The translations under genes were made by a program, and so were the position numbers. From an uncultured bacterium (GTDB lineage: Bacteria > Patescibacteria > Microgenomatia > Levybacterales > UBA12049): a stretch of DNA of 7,390 nt. The notes below the pieces were generated by a model. The model was given only the letters and a program-made list of their open reading frames with translations, did no database searches and had not been told where the DNA came from. The stretch lies in assembly GCA_946885425.1 (NCBI GenBank), contig CAMPGJ010000053.1, positions 1 through 7,390 of the forward strand, given 5' to 3'. Positions 5,102 through 7,390 of this stretch are shown here, piece by piece. Positions within the stretch are counted from its first letter, which is position 1; each line of letters starts with the position of its first letter.

Positions 5102-5647
5102 TTAACCTTCTTTATACTCGTCTTTAACATTTTCTCTAAAATGCTCCATTAACTTCCTCACTTTGGGATCGATAACAAACATGCAGTAGGGGGCCGAGGG
5201 ATTGCTATCATAGTAATCTTTGTGATGTTCTTCAGCAGGATAAAAATTGGTGAACGGTACGATTTGGGTTACGATGGGGTCATGAAATTTGCCACTTTTA
5301 TCCAGCTCTTCTTTTTTCTGCAAAGCAGTTTCCTTTTGTTTATCGTCATGAAAAAAAACGGCGGATCTGTATTGCGTTCCCACATCATCTCCTTGTCTGT
5401 TTGGTGTCGTGGGATCATGCGTACCAAAGAAAACATCCAGCATTGTTTTATATGAAATTATTGATGGGTCAAAGGTAATTTGAAGACATTCCGCGTGTCC
5501 TGTCATCCCGGATGATACATCTTCATATGTGGGATTTTCTACGTCGCCTCCAGTATAGCCTGATTGCACCGAGTCCACACCTTTTAGTCTTTTAAAAATC
5601 GCCTCAGTGCACCAAAAACATCCATTAGCAAATGTCGCCTTCTCCAT
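5102..5647 (-). CDS. msrA: Peptide-methionine (S)-S-oxide reductase
   Basis: 181 residues, a complete single-domain MsrA that reduces methionine S-sulfoxide in proteins and free methionine. The active-site motif GCFWC (9-13) carries the nucleophile Cys10, and Cys13 is a possible recycling partner. SGYTGG (29-34), HAE (51-53) with the catalytic Glu, GTQYRS (90-95) and YPAEEHHKDYY (136-146) are all in place. Cys155 in APYCMFVI could serve as another resolving cysteine, with reduction by thioredoxin, but no MsrB domain is fused. No signal peptide, so cytoplasmic. The ATG at 5647 gives the usual short lead-in to the motif. It follows mscS by 27 bp on the same strand and may have its own -10 box in that gap. 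With mutY opposite, two oxidative-damage repair genes end facing each other. Confidence 0.96.
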   Translation of the reverse strand: MEKATFANGCFWCTEAIFKRLKGVDSVQSGYTGGDVENPTYEDVSSGMTGHAECLQITFDPSIISYKTMLDVFFGTHDPTTPNRQGDDVGTQYRSAVFFHDDKQKETALQKKEELDKSGKFHDPIVTQIVPFTNFYPAEEHHKDYYDSNPSAPYCMFVIDPKVRKLMEHFRENVKDEYKEG

Positions 5648-5668
5648 ATTTCTACAACCTACAACCTT

Positions 5669-5674
5669 ATTATA
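5669..5674 (-). promoter_or_regulatory. Possible -10 box of msrA
   Basis: A perfect TATAAT on the minus strand starts directly after the TAG stop of mscS, 21 nt before the msrA ATG. No -35 is recognisable at a proper distance. The expected leader of about 15 nt contains most of a 7-bp tandem repeat (plus strand CTACAAC twice, 5652-5665) and no clear ribosome binding site. In AT-rich DNA a chance match is possible. Confidence 0.35.
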
Positions 5675-6496
5675 CTATCCAATCACAATTTTATTCTTCT
5701 CAAACTCCTTTTTCACGAGGTAGCGATATTTTCGTCCCACATCGAGTCGACGGATGGCAGGTGTGTAGATTGTTACTCGGATGGTCATAAAGTTAAATGT
5801 TTGAAACTCTTCAATGCCGACAACTTTTGATTCGTTGAAAACATATTTTCCGAGTTCTTCATCCTTGCTGAGTATATCAAGCGCTTTGTCGGCTGCTTTT
5901 AGTGTTTTGTCGATATCATTATCCGCTTTGACGAAAAGATCAATCAATGCACATGTTCTGGGACGGGAATAGTTAATAAATTTTTTTACTTTTCCATTTG
6001 GGACAATAATCAAAGTTCCGTCGAGATAGGACCGAATAGTAACTGTCCTAATGCCAATTCTTTCAACAATTCCTTCAGCTATGAATCCTTCTTTTGGATC
6101 ATCATCGATTTTGATGTAATCTCCAATAGTGAATGTTTCTTGAGAAAGAAGAAAAAGTCCATTCACAAAATCTTCGAGGATAGATCGTGCACCAATACCC
6201 AAGATGATACCGACAATACTAGCATAGGCAAGAAGGGGAGTCAGGTTAATATTTAGAACGTTAAAAATGATGTAAAAAGCAAAGACATAAACGATTGTTG
6301 TTATGATATTGCGAAAAAGAGCAGTAAGTGAACGGGTCCGTCTATTATCAAAATGTTTTGGTACTCGGATAAGCGATTTTAGTAATAAATCGACGAGAAT
6401 AGCGATGAGGATTGTCAGACAGATATAAAATGCTTTTTCTGTCGCGTCCTGACTAATGGTTAGATGACTTAGTTGGTATGGCAGGTTGAAGTCCAT
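5675..6496 (-). CDS. mscS: MscS-type small-conductance mechanosensitive channel
   Basis: 273 residues, close to E. coli MscS (286). Inner-membrane channel, a homoheptamer in the family, that opens under membrane tension and releases solutes on hypo-osmotic shock. Three membrane segments are visible: about 22-44, about 60-82 and the pore helix about 86-118, which starts LLAYASIVGIILGIGARS and runs into LEDFVNGLFLLSQETFTIGDYI (pieces within 86-128). The beta domain follows, with GIVERIGIRTVTIRSYDG-like strands (142-160) and the signature VPNGKVKKFINYSRPR (165-180). An alpha/beta C-terminal domain (about 185-270) makes the cytoplasmic vestibule. The pore helix keeps the Gly/Ala-rich packing face. 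The start at 6496 leaves a short periplasmic N-terminus. It sits 39 bp after the amidotransferase gene and 27 bp before msrA, so a stress-related transcription unit is plausible. Confidence 0.93.
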   Translation of the reverse strand: MDFNLPYQLSHLTISQDATEKAFYICLTILIAILVDLLLKSLIRVPKHFDNRRTRSLTALFRNIITTIVYVFAFYIIFNVLNINLTPLLAYASIVGIILGIGARSILEDFVNGLFLLSQETFTIGDYIKIDDDPKEGFIAEGIVERIGIRTVTIRSYLDGTLIIVPNGKVKKFINYSRPRTCALIDLFVKADNDIDKTLKAADKALDILSKDEELGKYVFNESKVVGIEEFQTFNFMTIRVTIYTPAIRRLDVGRKYRYLVKKEFEKNKIVIG

Positions 6497-6534
6497 ATTT
6501 TTTGTTTCTTATCCTTAGCATATAACACTCAGCT

Positions 6535-6540
6535 ATTATA
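6535..6540 (-). promoter_or_regulatory. Possible -10 box of mscS
   Basis: A TATAAT on the minus strand overlaps the TAA stop of the preceding gene (6536-6538). Transcription would begin near 6528, giving a leader of about 32 nt with an AAGGA 15 nt before the ATG, too far for a good ribosome binding site. There is no matching -35 or TGn extension. Low certainty; read-through from the upstream promoter is the alternative. Confidence 0.25.
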
Positions 6541-7336
6541 ATGCAATTGGCTCTGGTATCTGTGAAGGAATAAATGGAAGCTGGATGTCTTTATTCTTTT
6601 TAAATTGTTCTGCAGCTCTTGCGAAGGATTCAAATATAATATTCAAATGTCCAGAATTAGAGAGTTCAGGATGAAATTGTACACCTATATGGTAGGGCAG
6701 TGTGGGGTGTTCTACTATTTCCGCAATATGCCCATGTGATCTACCTGTAATGAGGAGAATTCCTGGGTTATCAACTGCTTGATGGTGTTTGGTAGGGGCT
6801 TTTTCCAAGGTTGTTTTCTGGAAAATCGTATATGCTTTTGTTCCTTTATCTATCTGCACATCATGAAAGATGTCATTATCTTGAGTTTCTCCCAATGCAT
6901 TGACTGATAATCCGTGCCGTTCATAGGGTATTAAATCAGGGAGGTGCTGGTGTAAAGTTCCCCCATGGGCAACTGCCATAACTTGAGCTCCACGACAGAC
7001 GCCAAGAAGGGGTATGCCATCTTTGTCTGCTTGCTGAACAAGCTTGATTTGTAATTCATCAAGTTGTGGATTGAGAGGTTTCATGAGTTGTGCATGGGGT
7101 TCTTGTCCATACCGCCATGGTTCGACATCTGTCCCACCGGGGATGAGTAAGCCGCTAGATTTGCTGTATAAATTATCAATTTGTTCAGGATCCATATCCG
7201 GGGTAACAATAAGAGGAATGATAGAAGTTCGTGCTAGATTTTTAATGTAAGGATTTTCGGCGGAAATCTTCCCTTCCTTTATAAAGGTGTTTTTAGTAGG
7301 CGCTGCGATGAGAATAGATAGTGGCTGCCTTTCCAT
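6536..7336 (-). CDS. Class I glutamine amidotransferase, peptidase C26 / gamma-glutamyl hydrolase type
   Basis: 266 residues. The fold is that of PuuD-like gamma-glutamyl-GABA hydrolases: cytoplasmic enzymes that cleave a gamma-glutamyl amide through a Cys-His-Glu triad. Visible motifs are GLLIPGGTDVEP (62-73), the nucleophile elbow LGVCRGAQ (111-118) with Cys114, GGTLHQHL (125-132), the substrate-side KHHQAV (183-188), and GVQFHPE (218-224) giving His222 and Glu224. All three catalytic residues are present, so it should be active. No other polyamine (Puu) gene is nearby, so a role in putrescine breakdown is not supported; glutathione-like, folate or other gamma-glutamyl compounds are possible. 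The 30-residue C-terminal tail ending in a Pro/Ile-rich segment is family-atypical. It is the first gene of the minus-strand run with mscS and msrA, and has the best sigma-70-type promoter in the window; no Shine-Dalgarno is visible. Confidence 0.9.
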   Translation of the reverse strand: MERQPLSILIAAPTKNTFIKEGKISAENPYIKNLARTSIIPLIVTPDMDPEQIDNLYSKSSGLLIPGGTDVEPWRYGQEPHAQLMKPLNPQLDELQIKLVQQADKDGIPLLGVCRGAQVMAVAHGGTLHQHLPDLIPYERHGLSVNALGETQDNDIFHDVQIDKGTKAYTIFQKTTLEKAPTKHHQAVDNPGILLITGRSHGHIAEIVEHPTLPYHIGVQFHPELSNSGHLNIIFESFARAAEQFKKNKDIQLPFIPSQIPEPIAL

Positions 7337-7356
7337 GTAAAAATAGGCAAGATTAA

Positions 7357-7379
7357 CTCAACTATATTGAGAGCTCAAT
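7357..7379. repeat. Three alternating half-sites over the amidotransferase promoter (candidate operator)
   Basis: The pattern CTCAA (7357-7361), TTGAG (7367-7371), CTCAA (7374-7378) alternates in orientation. The right-hand pair forms a perfect inverted repeat ATTGAG-AG-CTCAAT (7366-7379). It covers the -10 box and the spacer, a position where a bound repressor would block RNA polymerase. No regulator gene is in the window, so this rests on symmetry and position only. Confidence 0.4.
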
Positions 7380-7389
7380 AAAAAGTCAA
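7361..7389 (-). promoter_or_regulatory. Sigma-70-type promoter of the amidotransferase gene
   Basis: On the minus strand, TTGACT (7389-7384, five of six to TTGACA) and TATAGT (7366-7361, five of six to TATAAT) are exactly 17 bp apart, the ideal spacing. Transcription would begin near 7354, leaving an 18-nt leader without a recognisable ribosome binding site. It may drive the whole minus-strand run through mscS and msrA. Confidence 0.7.
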
Positions 7390-7390
7390 T

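Noticed and set aside
6663..6674. AGTTCAGGATGA, identical to part of the intergenic repeat
   Set aside because: On the minus strand it encodes the conserved FHPEL catalytic motif of the amidotransferase, so protein constraint explains it, and the other arm is missing. TTTCAGGATGA at 2314-2324 and GTTCAGGATC at 7183-7192 are likewise single arms inside coding sequence.
1..7390. Recoded TGA (Gly or Trp) as in some Patescibacteria
   Set aside because: All genes are intact with the standard code, tryptophans are TGG, and mutY ends at a TGA in the right place.
1..7390. Defence system, toxin-antitoxin pair, CRISPR array or prophage
   Set aside because: No spaced direct repeats and no Cas, integrase or phage motifs. 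The nuclease-like protein pairs with an RNA methyltransferase of the housekeeping NOP2/RsmB type, not a DNA modification enzyme, so a restriction-modification reading is not supported.

Overview
This window is an AT-rich stretch of bacterial chromosome that uses the standard genetic code: TGA ends mutY and no gene reads through it. It holds eight complete genes and one gene tail, with very short intergenic gaps. The proteins are compact: a TrpS of about 330 residues, a MutY without the iron-sulfur cysteines, and an m5C RNA methyltransferase with no accessory domain. Shine-Dalgarno signals are weak or absent, and two genes appear to start at the transcription start itself. Together this resembles Candidate Phyla Radiation / Patescibacteria genomes (a Microgenomates-like lineage would fit). 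That assignment rests on protein style and gene structure, not on a marker gene.

Layout. Positions 1-947 (+): the 3' end of an unidentified gene, followed 7 bp later by a YfbR/HDDC2-like HD phosphohydrolase. Positions 944-2482 (-): a two-gene unit with a basic protein of unknown function (possible PD-(D/E)XK fold) and then a NOP2/RsmB-family RNA cytosine-5 methyltransferase. It converges on the HD gene, with the two stop codons sharing a TTAA. Positions 2483-2578: a divergent promoter region. Positions 2579-5031 (+): a small VOC-fold protein, then trpS and mutY. Positions 5102-7336 (-): a C26-type glutamine amidotransferase (gamma-glutamyl hydrolase-like), an MscS-type mechanosensitive channel and msrA, transcribed in that order and converging on mutY.

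The window is mostly housekeeping and stress-tolerance functions: tryptophan charging, oxidised-base repair, methionine sulfoxide repair, osmotic release, RNA modification and nucleotide clean-up. I see no defence island, prophage, CRISPR array, tRNA or rRNA. No gene-free stretch exceeds about 150 bp.

The most notable structure is non-coding. The gaps at 2963-3114 and 5032-5101 contain two copies, in opposite orientation, of one composite two-hairpin repeat of about 80-100 bp. The copies bracket trpS-mutY, lie at gene ends, appear to act as terminators, and one supplies the mutY stop codon. Other points worth a second look are the cluster-less MutY with a winged-helix-like C-terminus, extended -10 boxes exactly 6 nt before two start codons, and a cluster of half-sites in the promoter of the amidotransferase gene.
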